Below, piece by piece: positions 35,552 through 44,917 of a DNA stretch of 64,000 nt. The DNA lies in contig LNDV01000028.1 in assembly GCA_001464765.1 (NCBI GenBank), positions 299,542 to 363,541 of the forward strand, read 5' to 3'. The notes beneath the pieces are model-generated. The model searched no databases and was not told where the DNA came from. It was given only the letters and a program-made list of their open reading frames with translations. Source of the stretch: Betaproteobacteria bacterium Ga0077526 (lineage in GTDB: Bacteria > Pseudomonadota > Gammaproteobacteria > Burkholderiales > Ga0077523). A program made the position numbers and the translations under genes. Each line of letters opens with the position of its first letter. The stretch's first letter is position 1.

Positions 35552-36628
35552 ATGAACGCCAACGATTCTTCACCCACCGCTGATGCGATGTCACGGAAAC
35601 GCCGCCGTGCCGTGATCGCTCTCAGCGCCTTGATGGCACTGGGTCTGCAGGCGCGGTCGGGCCCGGTTCGCGCCGCACCCGAGAAACCATCCTTGACATT
35701 GGCCGTGGGTGGCAAGCCGACCCTGTACTACCTGCCACTCACGCTGGCCGAGCGTCTCGGCTACTTCCGAGACGAAGGCCTCGATGTGGAGATCGTCGAC
35801 TTCCCCGGGGGCGCCAAGGCGCTGCAGGCTCTGGTGGGCGGCAGTGCGGATGTCGTGTCCGGAGCCTACGAGCACACGATCGCGATGCAGACCCTCGCCC
35901 AGAAGGTGCAGGCCTTCGTCCTGCAGGGAACGAATCCCGGGCTGGAACTCGGCATCGTCAAGGCGCGAGCGGACTCGTACTCCTGGCCGAAGGACCTCAA
36001 GGGCATGCGCGTCGGTGTCTCCGCCCCGGGGTCCAGCACGCACATGTTCGTGAACCACCTGCTCGCCTCCGTCGGGCTCACGCCGGACGACGTCTCGATC
36101 ATCGGCGTCGGCACGGGCGCCGGTGCCGTGGCGGCAGTCCGCGGCGGTCGCATCGACGCGCTTTCCTCGGTCGAGCCCGTGATGAGCCTGCTGGTCAAGA
36201 GCGGTGACGTGAAGATCGTCCACGAGACCATCTCCGACAAGGGAACGAAGGCGATCTTCGGCGGGACGCTGCCCGCGGCGTGTCTGTATGCGAAGGTCGA
36301 GTTCGTGAAGAAGAACCCGGAGACCGTACAGGCCCTCACCAATGCGATGGTGCGCGCGTTGCGCTGGCTGCATGGCGCCACGACCGAGGACGTGCTGAAA
36401 ACGGTGCCGCCCGAGTATCTGCTCGGCGACCGCGCGCTCTACACGGCCGCGTTCGAGAAGGTCCGCGGCGCGTACTCGCCGGACGGCCTGTTCACGAAGA
36501 AAGGCATCGACGCCGCCTACCAGGTTCTGCTCCAGCACAACGCTGCCGTGCGACGGGCCCCGGTGCTCTGGCTGAATCAGACTTACACCAATGCCTTCGT
36601 GGAGCGCGTCGGGGCAGGACGATCGTGA
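35552..36628 (+). CDS. ABC solute-binding protein, SsuA/TauA (NMT1) type
   Basis: 358 residues from ATG 35552 (or 346 from ATG 35588, which gives a tidier signal with SRKRRRAVIALSALMALGL). The mature protein is an NMT1/SsuA-like binding protein and shares long identical runs with the orphan protein at 27450, such as YYLPLTLAERLGYFRDEG, SAPGSSTHM-type and TVQALTNAMVRALRWL. Its stop overlaps the ATPase start (GTGA), so it belongs to a complete importer with the next two genes. The N-terminus has several Arg and could use Tat, but the motif is weaker than in the paralogue. Ligand unknown. Confidence 0.87.
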   Translation: MNANDSSPTADAMSRKRRRAVIALSALMALGLQARSGPVRAAPEKPSLTLAVGGKPTLYYLPLTLAERLGYFRDEGLDVEIVDFPGGAKALQALVGGSADVVSGAYEHTIAMQTLAQKVQAFVLQGTNPGLELGIVKARADSYSWPKDLKGMRVGVSAPGSSTHMFVNHLLASVGLTPDDVSIIGVGTGAGAVAAVRGGRIDALSSVEPVMSLLVKSGDVKIVHETISDKGTKAIFGGTLPAACLYAKVEFVKKNPETVQALTNAMVRALRWLHGATTEDVLKTVPPEYLLGDRALYTAAFEKVRGAYSPDGLFTKKGIDAAYQVLLQHNAAVRRAPVLWLNQTYTNAFVERVGAGRS

Positions 36629-37425
36629 GTGCGCTGCAACTCGATGCCATCACGTGCCGCTTCACCGCTCGCGGCGGCATGCACGTCGCCGTCGAGAATG
36701 CGAGCGTGGTTGTGGGCGAAGGCGAGTTCGTGTCCCTCGTCGGACCCACCGGCTGCGGCAAGTCAACGCTGTTGAACGCCGCGGCGGGATTGCGCCGACC
36801 CGATGCCGGTACGGTGCGGGTGTTCGGCCAGCCCCTGTCGGGTCGCAACGAGCACGCGGGTTACCTGTTCCAGGGCGAAGCGCTGCTCCCCTGGCGCAAT
36901 GCGCGCGACAACGTGGCGTTCGGCCTGGATCTTCGGCGCACGGCGCCTGACGCCTCGCGGGCGAAGGCCGACGACTGGCTGAAGCGCGTCGGGCTCACCG
37001 GGCATGGCGACAAGTATCCGCACGAGTTGTCGGGGGGCATGCGAAAGCGCGTCGCCCTCGCACAGACGCTGATCGTCGGGCCGAAGATCCTGCTGATGGA
37101 CGAACCCTTTTCCGCGCTCGACGTGCAGACCCGCGTGCTCATGGAGAACGAGCTGCTTGCGCTCTGGCAGCAGGACCGCAAGTCGGTGCTGTTCGTGACG
37201 CACGACCTGGAGGAGGCCATCGCGCTCTCCGACCGGGTGGTGGTGCTCGGCGCGGGGCCGGCCAGCCGCCCCGTCGGCGAGTTCGCCATCGATCTGCCGC
37301 GTCCGCGTGACGTAGCGGAGGTGCGGCTGACGCCGGGGTTCCTCGATCTGCACCGGCGCATCTGGGAATGCCTGCGAGAGCAGGTGATGAAGGCCCACCA
37401 CGACGGACTGAAGGCGGATGCGTAA
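36625..37425 (+). CDS. ABC transporter ATPase, SsuB/TauB type
   Basis: 266 residues from GTG 36625. Walker A GPTGCGKSTLLN, Q-loop YLFQGEALLPWRNARDNV (the LLPW form is typical for nitrate/sulfonate/taurine importers), signature LSGGMRKRVALAQTL, Walker B ILLMDEPFSALD and H-loop FVTHDLEEA are all present. It drives uptake through the permease encoded next, with which it overlaps by eight bases. It starts within the stop of the solute-binding gene. Confidence 0.92.
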   Translation: MSALQLDAITCRFTARGGMHVAVENASVVVGEGEFVSLVGPTGCGKSTLLNAAAGLRRPDAGTVRVFGQPLSGRNEHAGYLFQGEALLPWRNARDNVAFGLDLRRTAPDASRAKADDWLKRVGLTGHGDKYPHELSGGMRKRVALAQTLIVGPKILLMDEPFSALDVQTRVLMENELLALWQQDRKSVLFVTHDLEEAIALSDRVVVLGAGPASRPVGEFAIDLPRPRDVAEVRLTPGFLDLHRRIWECLREQVMKAHHDGLKADA

Positions 37426-38197
37426 CGGCCGCCTGCTCTGGGTGGCGCAGGCGGCGCTGCTCGTCGGCATGTTCGTGCTCTGGCACGTCCTCACGCGTAC
37501 CGAGGTCCTGCCGCCGTTCTTCTTCGGCGAACCGCTGGTGGTGCTCGACCGCATCCGCGAATGGTTCGTGACCGGCAGCATCTATCCGCATCTCGGGGTG
37601 ACGCTGCTGGAAACCGCGATGGCATTCGTCATCGGTACGGCCGGGGGGCTGGCCGTGGGATTGTGGCTGGGGCTCTCGGACACCGCGGCGCGCCTGCTCG
37701 ACCCCTACATCAAGGCCTTCAACGCGATGCCGCGCGTGATCCTCGCGCCGATCTTCGCCGTGTGGTTCGGTCTGGGCATGGCGTCGAAGGTTCTGCTGGG
37801 CGTCACGCTGGTTTTCTTCATCGTGTTCTTCAGCGTGTTCCACGGCGTGCGGGAGGTGAATCCCACGGTGCTGGCGAATGCCCGCATGCTCGGCGCCACG
37901 CGCTCGCAACTCCTGCGACACGTGTATCTGCCCAGCGCCACCGCCTGGGTCTTCGCGAGCCTGCATTCCGCGGTGGGCATGGCGTTCGTCGGCGCGGTGA
38001 TCGGTGAGTATCTCGGCTCCGCGCGCGGGGTGGGCTACCTGATCCTGCAGGCCGAGGGCGTGTTCGACATCAACACCGTCTTTGCGGGCGTGCTGGTGCT
38101 CACGCTGTTCGCCCTCGCGCTCGACAAGCTCGTCACGATCGCCGAGCGCCGCCTGCTGCGGTGGCGTCCGTCGCGCGACGGGCAGTCGTCGCAGTAG
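37418..38197 (+). CDS. ABC transporter permease, SsuC/TauC type
   Basis: 259 residues with six transmembrane helices. The conserved cytoplasmic EAA loop reads NARMLGATRSQLLRHVYLPSATAWVFAS in parts, and GEYLGSARGVGYLILQAEG is typical of the sulfonate/nitrate/taurine permease family. It overlaps the ATPase gene by eight bases and completes the importer. The transported compound cannot be told from the sequence. Confidence 0.92.
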   Translation: MRNGRLLWVAQAALLVGMFVLWHVLTRTEVLPPFFFGEPLVVLDRIREWFVTGSIYPHLGVTLLETAMAFVIGTAGGLAVGLWLGLSDTAARLLDPYIKAFNAMPRVILAPIFAVWFGLGMASKVLLGVTLVFFIVFFSVFHGVREVNPTVLANARMLGATRSQLLRHVYLPSATAWVFASLHSAVGMAFVGAVIGEYLGSARGVGYLILQAEGVFDINTVFAGVLVLTLFALALDKLVTIAERRLLRWRPSRDGQSSQ

Positions 38198-38312
38198 CAG
38201 CGTGCCGGCGGAGGTAGACTTGCCTGGCACGTCCGCGCCAGGCGGCTGCCGTCGGCCGAACGCCGCGGCGTCCCCGGTGCGCCGGTTCCCCGAACTTCCC
38301 GGATGATTGTTC

Positions 38313-39452
38313 ATGATCAAGGCCGCCTTCTCGTTCCTCCTGTTTCTCTGTGCCGCCCTCCCGGCCTCCGCTGACATCAGGGTCGATCGCGTCGAGAAAG
38401 TGGGCCGCGAGATCGTGCGCGCCTTCAACGAGCGGGACGACAAGGGCTTCTTCATCGTGGTGGACATCGACGCCCTGGGTCAGCGCGTGGTCCAGGGAAT
38501 GCAACTGAGCCCGACCGATCAGAAGTCCTTCCTCGAAGGCTTCCGGCAGGGCGGCGCGAAGAACATGGTGCTCACCCTGTTCAAGGCGCTCGACTCGTCG
38601 CAGGGAACGGTGAGATTCCTGCGGGTGGTGCCGCCGTCCAAGGTGCTGGTCCGCTTCGACCTCGGCGGCCAGGGCTACGACTACTACGAGTTCATCGTGC
38701 AGCCGGACGTCAACGGCGGTCTGCGAGCGGTCGACTGGTTCCAGTTGAGTCGCGGAGCCCTGGTGAGCCAGGCCGTCGGCGCGCTTGCCCAGCTGATGAT
38801 CGCGCCCAGTCCCGAGCTGCTGCGTTCCCTCTTTGGCCTCAAGACCGTGGACAAGGCGATCGTCGAGCAGATGCAGGGCATTTCGCTGAAGCAGCGCGAA
38901 GGCCGCTACGCGGAGGCGCTGGCCGAGATGGAGCGGCTGCCGGACCCCATCGCCAATTCCCGCGTGATGCTCCAGACGCGTGTGGGCACCGCCTCCATGG
39001 CGAAGCTGGACGACGCGTATCGGTCCGCCCTCGGCCAGCTTGCGAAGCGTTATGGCGAGGACCCCTCTGCGGCCTTCCTGCTGCTGGACCACTACTTCTT
39101 CGAGCGCCAGACCGACAAGATCCTGGAGGCTGTCACGATCATCGAGAAGCGCGTGGGCGTCGACGGCGTGACGCGGTTGTTCCGTGCGAACGCCAACATG
39201 ATGGCCGGGCGATACGACGAGGCGGTGAAGTCCGCGCAGGAATCGATCCGCCTCGAGCCCGACCTCCTCGACAGCTACTACTCGCTGGCGGAAGGCTACC
39301 TCGGCCAGAAGAAGTATCCCGAAGTGGTCTCTACGCTTTCCGGTGCAGGGGCGAAGTTCGGACTCGTCTTCGACCGTGCCGAGTTCGCGAAGGACCCACG
39401 TTACGCGGAGCTCATGAAGTCCGCGGCCTTCCGTAAATGGCTGCCGAAGTGA
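38313..39452 (+). CDS. Exported protein with C-terminal TPR-like repeats
   Basis: 379 residues. A signal peptide (MIKAAFSFLLFLCAALPASA) is followed by an N-terminal alpha/beta domain (IVRAFNERDDKGFFIVVDIDALGQRV, VLVRFDLGGQGYDYYEFIV in parts) resembling proteins of unknown function, and then by helical repeats from about residue 190 (QREGRYAEALAEMERLPD, MMAGRYDEAVKSAQESIRLEPD, YYSLAEGYLGQKKYPEVVS), which are TPR-like. It is probably periplasmic and binds proteins. It lies 115 bases after the ABC permease and 84 before argD; co-transcription is possible but not shown. The start is ATG 38313 rather than TTG 38307. Confidence 0.7.
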   Translation: MIKAAFSFLLFLCAALPASADIRVDRVEKVGREIVRAFNERDDKGFFIVVDIDALGQRVVQGMQLSPTDQKSFLEGFRQGGAKNMVLTLFKALDSSQGTVRFLRVVPPSKVLVRFDLGGQGYDYYEFIVQPDVNGGLRAVDWFQLSRGALVSQAVGALAQLMIAPSPELLRSLFGLKTVDKAIVEQMQGISLKQREGRYAEALAEMERLPDPIANSRVMLQTRVGTASMAKLDDAYRSALGQLAKRYGEDPSAAFLLLDHYFFERQTDKILEAVTIIEKRVGVDGVTRLFRANANMMAGRYDEAVKSAQESIRLEPDLLDSYYSLAEGYLGQKKYPEVVSTLSGAGAKFGLVFDRAEFAKDPRYAELMKSAAFRKWLPK

Positions 39453-39536
39453 AGCGGCGCGATACTGCGTCCCGTTACAACTGATCCCGGTCCGAGCGGC
39501 CCGGAAGCGTTCCCGGAACACAAGAAGGAGAGCCCC

Positions 39537-40724
39537 ATGAACTTCGCCGACTACCCCGCCCGTGCCCTGATGGACATCACCTCCCGGCCGCCCATCGTGT
39601 TCGTGCGCGGGGAAGGCTCCTGGCTTTGGGACAACGAGGGGCGGCGCTACCTCGACTTCATCCAGGGGTGGGCGGTCAACGGGCTGGGCCACAGCCCGCG
39701 TTGCATCACCGAGGCGCTGGCCGATCAGTCCGCGCGTCTGATCACCGCGAGCCCCGCGTTCTACAACGAGCCGTCCATGCTGCTCGCCGGGCGCATCGTC
39801 GCGCACAGCGTGTTCCAGCGCGTGTTCTTCACGAACAGCGGTGCGGAGGCGAACGAAGGCGCGATCAAGCTGGCCCGAAAGTGGGGCTCGATCCACAAGG
39901 ACGGCGCCTTCGAGATCATCACCTTCGACAACGCTTTCCACGGCAGGACGCTCGCCACCATGTCGGCTTCCGGCAAGCCTGCGTTTCGCGCGCTGTTCGA
40001 ACCGAAGGTGCCGGGGTTTCCGAAGGCGACGCTGAACGATCTCGCGTCGGTCGAGCGGCTCATCACGGACAGGACCGTCGCGGTCATGCTGGAGCCAATC
40101 CAGGGCGAGGCCGGCGTGGTTGTGGCCACGGACGACTTCCTCCGCGGACTGCGAGAACTCACTCGGGCCCGCGGTCTGCTGCTGATCGTGGACGAGATCC
40201 AGACGGGCGTTGGCCGCACCGGGAAACTGTGGGGATACGAGCACGCCGGCATCACCCCCGACATCATGACGCTCGGCAAGATGCTGGGTGGCGGCGTGCC
40301 GCTGGCTGCGCTCGTCGCGCGCGAAGAGGTTTGCTGTTTCGAGCACGGCGACCAGGGCGGCACCTTCAACGGCAACCCGCTCATGACGGCGGTCGGCAGT
40401 GCGGTGATGGACGCCACGCTGGCCCCCGGTTTCCTCGACCATGTGAATGCCATGGGCGAGCGCATCACTGCGGGACTCCGCGCGCTGTCTGCGCGGCATG
40501 GTCTCGGTGAAGTCCGCGGGCGCGGCCTTCTCATTGCCATCGATCTGGGGCAGGACATCGCGGGCAAGGTCGTCGACGCCGCGCGCGATGAAGGCCTGCT
40601 GCTCAACGCGCCGCGACCGAATCTCATTCGCCTCATGCCAGCACTGAACGTGACGGCGGAAGAGGTGGACGCCATGCTCCAGATTACGGAGCGCTGCGTG
40701 CAACGGGTGCTGGCTGCCGCGTGA
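39537..40724 (+). CDS. argD: Acetylornithine aminotransferase
   Basis: 395 residues, class III PLP enzyme. Visible marks are [45 protein letters not shown], the PLP-contacting [14 protein letters not shown] and the Schiff base Lys248 in [12 protein letters not shown], then GTFNGNPLM. The length and these sequences fit ArgD, which makes N-acetylornithine in arginine synthesis and often also acts in lysine or succinylornithine routes. A strong AAGGAGAG site precedes the ATG. No other arg genes are near, as is common when ArgD stands alone. Confidence 0.88.
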   Translation: MNFADYPARALMDITSRPPIVFVRGEGSWLWDNEGRRYLDFIQGWAVNGLGHSPRCITEALADQSARLITASPAFYNEPSMLLAGRIVAHSVFQRVFFTNSGAEANEGAIKLARKWGSIHKDGAFEIITFDNAFHGRTLATMSASGKPAFRALFEPKVPGFPKATLNDLASVERLITDRTVAVMLEPIQGEAGVVVATDDFLRGLRELTRARGLLLIVDEIQTGVGRTGKLWGYEHAGITPDIMTLGKMLGGGVPLAALVAREEVCCFEHGDQGGTFNGNPLMTAVGSAVMDATLAPGFLDHVNAMGERITAGLRALSARHGLGEVRGRGLLIAIDLGQDIAGKVVDAARDEGLLLNAPRPNLIRLMPALNVTAEEVDAMLQITERCVQRVLAAA

Positions 40725-40762
40725 TGTCAGCCCTCCCCCCACTTTCCCGGAGGCACGGCCCG

Positions 40763-41602
40763 ATGGTGAATGCGCTGAGATGGTTCTGGTTCGCGGCGGT
40801 ACTTGCGATGCTGTCCCCGGGCGCTTCGGCGCAGACGGATCGCAACACGGCGGAAGCCCTCATGCGGGCTTCCGGCATGTGGGCACAGTTGGAAAGCGTG
40901 GCGCCGCAGGTGCGCGCCGGCATCCAGGCGGAGCAAGGATCGCGGGGTGGCAACATGCCGCCGGAAGCGCGCGAAATGCTCGGGGACATGGTTACCGAGA
41001 TCTATCACGCCGACAAGCTCCGCGCCCGTACGCTGTCGGTCATTGCCCGCAAGCTTCGCAAGACGCACGTGCCCGCACTCCGGGGCTGGTACCAGAGCCC
41101 CACCGGCGCACGCATTACCGCGCTGGAAGAGACGACAGCCAGCGATCCCCGAGATCCGAGCGAACTGATTCAGGAAGGCAAGGCCTTCCTGGAGTCGGTC
41201 ACGCCCGAGCGCCGTGCTCTGATCGACCGCGTGATCGCGAATGCGAAGGTTGCAGAGACTTCCGCGGACATGATGATCAACACGGCACTCGGCGTTTTCG
41301 CCGGTGTGCTGTCGATGGAGCCCTCAGGCGCTTCCCCCGGCCTGGAGGAGTTCCGAACGCGCGCGGAGACCCAGCGTCCGCAGATGGTGGAGGCGTTCCG
41401 GACGATGAATGCCGGTGTTCTTGCCAAGTTGTACGAACCGCTTTCCGACGCGGACCTGACCGCCTACGCCGACTTCCTGGCCTCGAAGGCCGGGGCTCAC
41501 TTCGTCGATGTTGCAAGGGCCGGATTCAACGCCGCCATGGGTGAGGCCGCGACATCCTTGGGCCGCGGTATGCCCGCGATGAAGTCCCGGAAGAAGACAT
41601 AG
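40763..41602 (+). CDS. Exported DUF2059-like protein
   Basis: 279 residues from ATG 40763, preceded by GGAGG; the frame is open to 40721. A signal peptide (WFWFAAVLAMLSPGASA) is followed by an all-helical protein with two repeated halves (EALMRASGMWAQLESVAPQVRAG, and MVEAFRTMNAGVLAKLYEPLSDADLTAYADFLAS in parts), the second like the DUF2059 domain found in many proteobacterial periplasmic proteins. The function is unknown. It follows argD by 38 bases and may be on the same transcript. Confidence 0.72.
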   Translation: MVNALRWFWFAAVLAMLSPGASAQTDRNTAEALMRASGMWAQLESVAPQVRAGIQAEQGSRGGNMPPEAREMLGDMVTEIYHADKLRARTLSVIARKLRKTHVPALRGWYQSPTGARITALEETTASDPRDPSELIQEGKAFLESVTPERRALIDRVIANAKVAETSADMMINTALGVFAGVLSMEPSGASPGLEEFRTRAETQRPQMVEAFRTMNAGVLAKLYEPLSDADLTAYADFLASKAGAHFVDVARAGFNAAMGEAATSLGRGMPAMKSRKKT

Positions 41603-41623
41603 GGAAGGTCCGCGCACGCCCTG

Positions 41624-41660
41624 AAAAGAAAAATGCGCCACCCGGTTTCCCGAGTGGCGC
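41624..41660 (-). terminator. Terminator for the di-haem peroxidase gene (minus strand)
   Basis: GCGCCACCCGG (41635-41645) pairs with CCGAGTGGCGC (41650-41660), loop TTTC. On the minus strand ATTTTTCTTTT follows, a clear U-tract. The two genes here converge, so the hairpin may also slow transcripts from the DUF2059 gene. Confidence 0.82.
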
Positions 41661-41728
41661 CAGCAGTGGGACTGTTTCCCAGGCTACCTATCGATGTTCT
41701 GACGGTGGCCGGGTACCGTTCTTGTTTC

Positions 41729-44662
41729 TTATGGTTGTCTCACCAGGGACACGTGGTCGAGATCGAGACTCCCCGTGTGCCCTTGAATCACGATCGTGTT
41801 GACGCCGGGTTTCAGCGGCAGGACGCCGGCGGATGCCAGAGCCCAGGAGGTGGTGCCCGGCAGGGTGGCGACGGTTGCCGTCGCGCCATTGGCGGAGACC
41901 CTGATCTGCCGCGTTCCGGTCGTGGCCGTCGCGTAGCGCAGGTTCACACCGTAGTTGCCTCCGGCCGACGGCGCACGCAGGGTGAAGGTCACCTTGTCGG
42001 TGGCGTAGGTGATCGTCGCGTAACCCGAGTACGTCCAGCCGGCGCGCGCCGTCTGGAACGTGGCGCCCGACAGCATGGCGACGTCGGCTTCGAGCATCAG
42101 CACCGGCAGTTCCTCCAGCACGAAGTCCTGATGGGCCGCGCCGTTGCAGGCGCCGAGCACCATCGGCGCAGCGTGGGCCGTGGAGGCCCCCGAGACGGTC
42201 AGGCACTTGCGCGACTGCTGGTTGACGATCGTGTGGTAGATACCGTCACGACGCACGATGCGCCAGCGCTGGTACTCCAGCCCGGACACGGCGTCCCACT
42301 GCTGGATCTTGGCACCGTCCGACTGCGAGCCGCCCGACACCTCGACGACGCGGCCGCTGTGCTGGGCATAGAGACGCATCGCACCGCTGGTATCGGCAAC
42401 CAGCTGGAACCGCTGATTGATTTGAGTCAGCGCAGCACTTGCACAGGGCCATTGGATGAGGGCGGCGCCGTTGCCGGTGGCGCGACTGAGCACGTCCAGG
42501 CACTGACCGCTGTGCCGGGCGATGACGCGGTAGTAGCGACTGCCGGACCATTCCGTGCCGAGGAAATTCTGGCGCGTCACGAAGCGGTTGTCCGATACGC
42601 CGCCGGAACCGGTTTCCGGAATTTCCACCAGAACGTCCACCGCGCGGCCGGCACCGTCGTTCGTCACGATCGCCGTGTTGCCGACGTGACCATTCGGCAC
42701 CAGGAGCTGCGGATGGTCGAACGGTGCCATGTCGAAGCGGACGCGGTCGTCGGTCAGCGCCTTCATGAAGTCCACGAGATCGTCGATTTCAGACTCCGTC
42801 AGCCCCAGCGGCTCGATGTCGGCATCGACGTCCGCGAGGTTCCGGTCGAAGAAGTTGCCGCCGCGGTTGTAGAACTCCACCACCTGGCGCAGCGTCGCCG
42901 AATCCCCGTTGTGGAAGAAGGGCGCGGTGAGTTCCACGTTACGCAGGCCGGGTGTCTTGAAGGAGCCGTTCACCGCAATGCGCTCGCCGGCCGTGATGTC
43001 GCCGAGGTTCGGTGCCGACCCGATCAGCTGCTGGAACCGCGCCGTGCCTTGCCTGGCGATAGCGCTGAAGGACAGCGGGTTGCCGAACGGATCCTTGCCG
43101 CCGAGGGCGATGTCCTCGAGGGTGGGCGTGACGCCGATGTTGTAGTAACCCTCGTCGTACAGCGCGACGGCGCCGTTGCCCATGACCATGCGTGCGATGG
43201 GCGGCTGGAACACGCTGGCCGTGGTGAGCGCCGGACCGCCATGGCACGCAGCGCACTTCCCCTTGCCGAAGAACAGACCCATGCCGGCAGCCTGACGCGG
43301 TGTCATCGCATTCGAATCACCGCGCACGAAGCGATCGAACGGTGTCTGGTCGGAGACGAGCGTTGCTTCATACAGCTGCACCGCCAGTCCGAAGAACAGG
43401 CTGAAGTTGGCCTGCATCTGCGTGTACTCGTTGGCGCCCTGGGTGTAGGTGATGGGCGTCAGGGTGCGGGACCCGTCCGCGTTGAAGCGGATGAGTTTCG
43501 TGCCATTCCACCATTCGGAGCGGAAGGCGTCGCGCACCATTTCTGCGTAGGTGCTCTTCGACAGACCGACACCGGAGATGTGCCGATACCAGCCCAGCAC
43601 GCTGTCCGACAGATGGACCTTCTGTCCCGCGAGCGGACGACGGTAGAGCATCTTCTTGCCCAGCTCGGGAAAGCCGCGGCCGGCCGCGCTCATCTCGAAG
43701 TCGCTCAGGGGCGGCCCGGAAGCCTGGGAAGCGAGACTGGCATTGTTGATGGCGACCGACACGGGCTGGATCGTCCAGTTGAGGCCCGACGGGACGTTCT
43801 TGAAGACTCTGGCGTTGGTGTCCCGCAATCCGTGAGGATTCACACCATTGAAGATCGTCTGCGCCCGGCCGTCCCAGAAGTTGCGGCGGTTGAACACCGC
43901 GTTGATGACGGTCGGACTGTTGCGGGGCTCCACGCGCCGCGTGTTGATGCCGCTCACGTGGAACACCGGGTCGGGCACGACGGTGCGGTTGTCCGCAGGG
44001 TGGCTGGTCCAGAAGCCCTCGTAAGGATCCTTTAGCAGGGGCGTGACGTCGCCGAGCAGCGGGTAGTTGGGAAGCAGCCCCGTCACCTGACCGCCGATGC
44101 TTCTGAACACCTCGTTGAACACACCCTGCGAAGTCACCGTGTCATTGGTGGTCGACAGGACCGCGGAGTTGCGATTGCGCGGGTCATGCAGGCGGTGCAG
44201 CGGAAAGTTCGCAAGCGTGAGCGTGGCGTTCGGCCCGGCGAGCTGGAACGTGGTGTCCGGATTGGTCTGGTCGATGCTCGCGCGTCGAAGCAGGCCGGGC
44301 GACACCTGGTTGCGATCACGATTGTCCGCGCCGCCGTGGAAATGACAGGAGGCACAGGCGGTCTCGTTGTCGCTGCCGACCTGCATGTCCCAGAACAGCG
44401 CTTTGCCGAGACGGATGGCGGCAGCCTTGTCCCTCACGAACTCGCCCAGATTGGAGGGCTCCGGCACCGTACGGCCCACGAGGGATTCCGGAACGGGTGC
44501 GGCCTCCTGAGCGATCACGGGGGGCGGCGACAGGGCTGCGCCGAACGATGCCGCAGCGCCGACGATCAGGGCCGCGAACAGGGTGCGAATCGGTGAGTGC
44601 TGCGAAGCGGAAAGGGCGTGCCGGGCACGCAGGTCGATCGGGTGTCGCTGTCTGTGGGACAT
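41729..44662 (-). CDS. Secreted di-haem cytochrome c peroxidase-like protein fused to ricin-type lectin and CBM
   Basis: 977 residues, much longer than the usual 320-450 of the family. After a signal peptide (cut near residue 51, VIAQ) comes a MauG/CcpA-type region with haem sites CASCH (103-107) and CAACH (470-474), and GLRNVELTAPFFHNG. From about 705 to 850 there is a ricin B-like beta-trefoil with the repeated QxW-type elements (GQCLDVLSRATGNGAALIQW, KIQQWDAVSGLEYQRWRI). The last 120 residues (LEADVAML, VTFTLRAPSAGGNYGVNLRY, GVNTIVIQGHTGSLDLDHVSL) are a CBM6/35-like jelly roll. It probably oxidises or is held on a carbohydrate surface outside the cell; the substrate is unknown. The native start could be later, since the n-region is long. 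Confidence 0.88.
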   Translation of the reverse strand: MSHRQRHPIDLRARHALSASQHSPIRTLFAALIVGAAASFGAALSPPPVIAQEAAPVPESLVGRTVPEPSNLGEFVRDKAAAIRLGKALFWDMQVGSDNETACASCHFHGGADNRDRNQVSPGLLRRASIDQTNPDTTFQLAGPNATLTLANFPLHRLHDPRNRNSAVLSTTNDTVTSQGVFNEVFRSIGGQVTGLLPNYPLLGDVTPLLKDPYEGFWTSHPADNRTVVPDPVFHVSGINTRRVEPRNSPTVINAVFNRRNFWDGRAQTIFNGVNPHGLRDTNARVFKNVPSGLNWTIQPVSVAINNASLASQASGPPLSDFEMSAAGRGFPELGKKMLYRRPLAGQKVHLSDSVLGWYRHISGVGLSKSTYAEMVRDAFRSEWWNGTKLIRFNADGSRTLTPITYTQGANEYTQMQANFSLFFGLAVQLYEATLVSDQTPFDRFVRGDSNAMTPRQAAGMGLFFGKGKCAACHGGPALTTASVFQPPIARMVMGNGAVALYDEGYYNIGVTPTLEDIALGGKDPFGNPLSFSAIARQGTARFQQLIGSAPNLGDITAGERIAVNGSFKTPGLRNVELTAPFFHNGDSATLRQVVEFYNRGGNFFDRNLADVDADIEPLGLTESEIDDLVDFMKALTDDRVRFDMAPFDHPQLLVPNGHVGNTAIVTNDGAGRAVDVLVEIPETGSGGVSDNRFVTRQNFLGTEWSGSRYYRVIARHSGQCLDVLSRATGNGAALIQWPCASAALTQINQRFQLVADTSGAMRLYAQHSGRVVEVSGGSQSDGAKIQQWDAVSGLEYQRWRIVRRDGIYHTIVNQQSRKCLTVSGASTAHAAPMVLGACNGAAHQDFVLEELPVLMLEADVAMLSGATFQTARAGWTYSGYATITYATDKVTFTLRAPSAGGNYGVNLRYATATTGTRQIRVSANGATATVATLPGTTSWALASAGVLPLKPGVNTIVIQGHTGSLDLDHVSLVRQP

Positions 44663-44917
44663 GGTCTTTTTTGCTTTTTATGGTGTGATGCGCAAATCTG
44701 AAACTGCCTTTGCGGTCGAGTTGCTCAGGCCTGTCTCCCGGACTGGGCGCCCTCTGCCGCCGAATGCTGCCGGCTCATCGGAACTCTTCGCGCTCGAGGG
44801 TGGAGACGTCGCTGCGAATTTTCTTCCGAGATCCGCGGTCGGTGGCGGGGCTCCGTGCCGAAGCCGGAGTTTCGATGACTGAAGCGGGAGATACCGAGGC
44901 CGACGCGGAGGCGTCGC

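Noticed and set aside
41633..44035. 800-residue open frame antisense to the di-haem peroxidase gene
   Set aside because: Shadow frame beginning in the terminator hairpin; composition is not protein-like.
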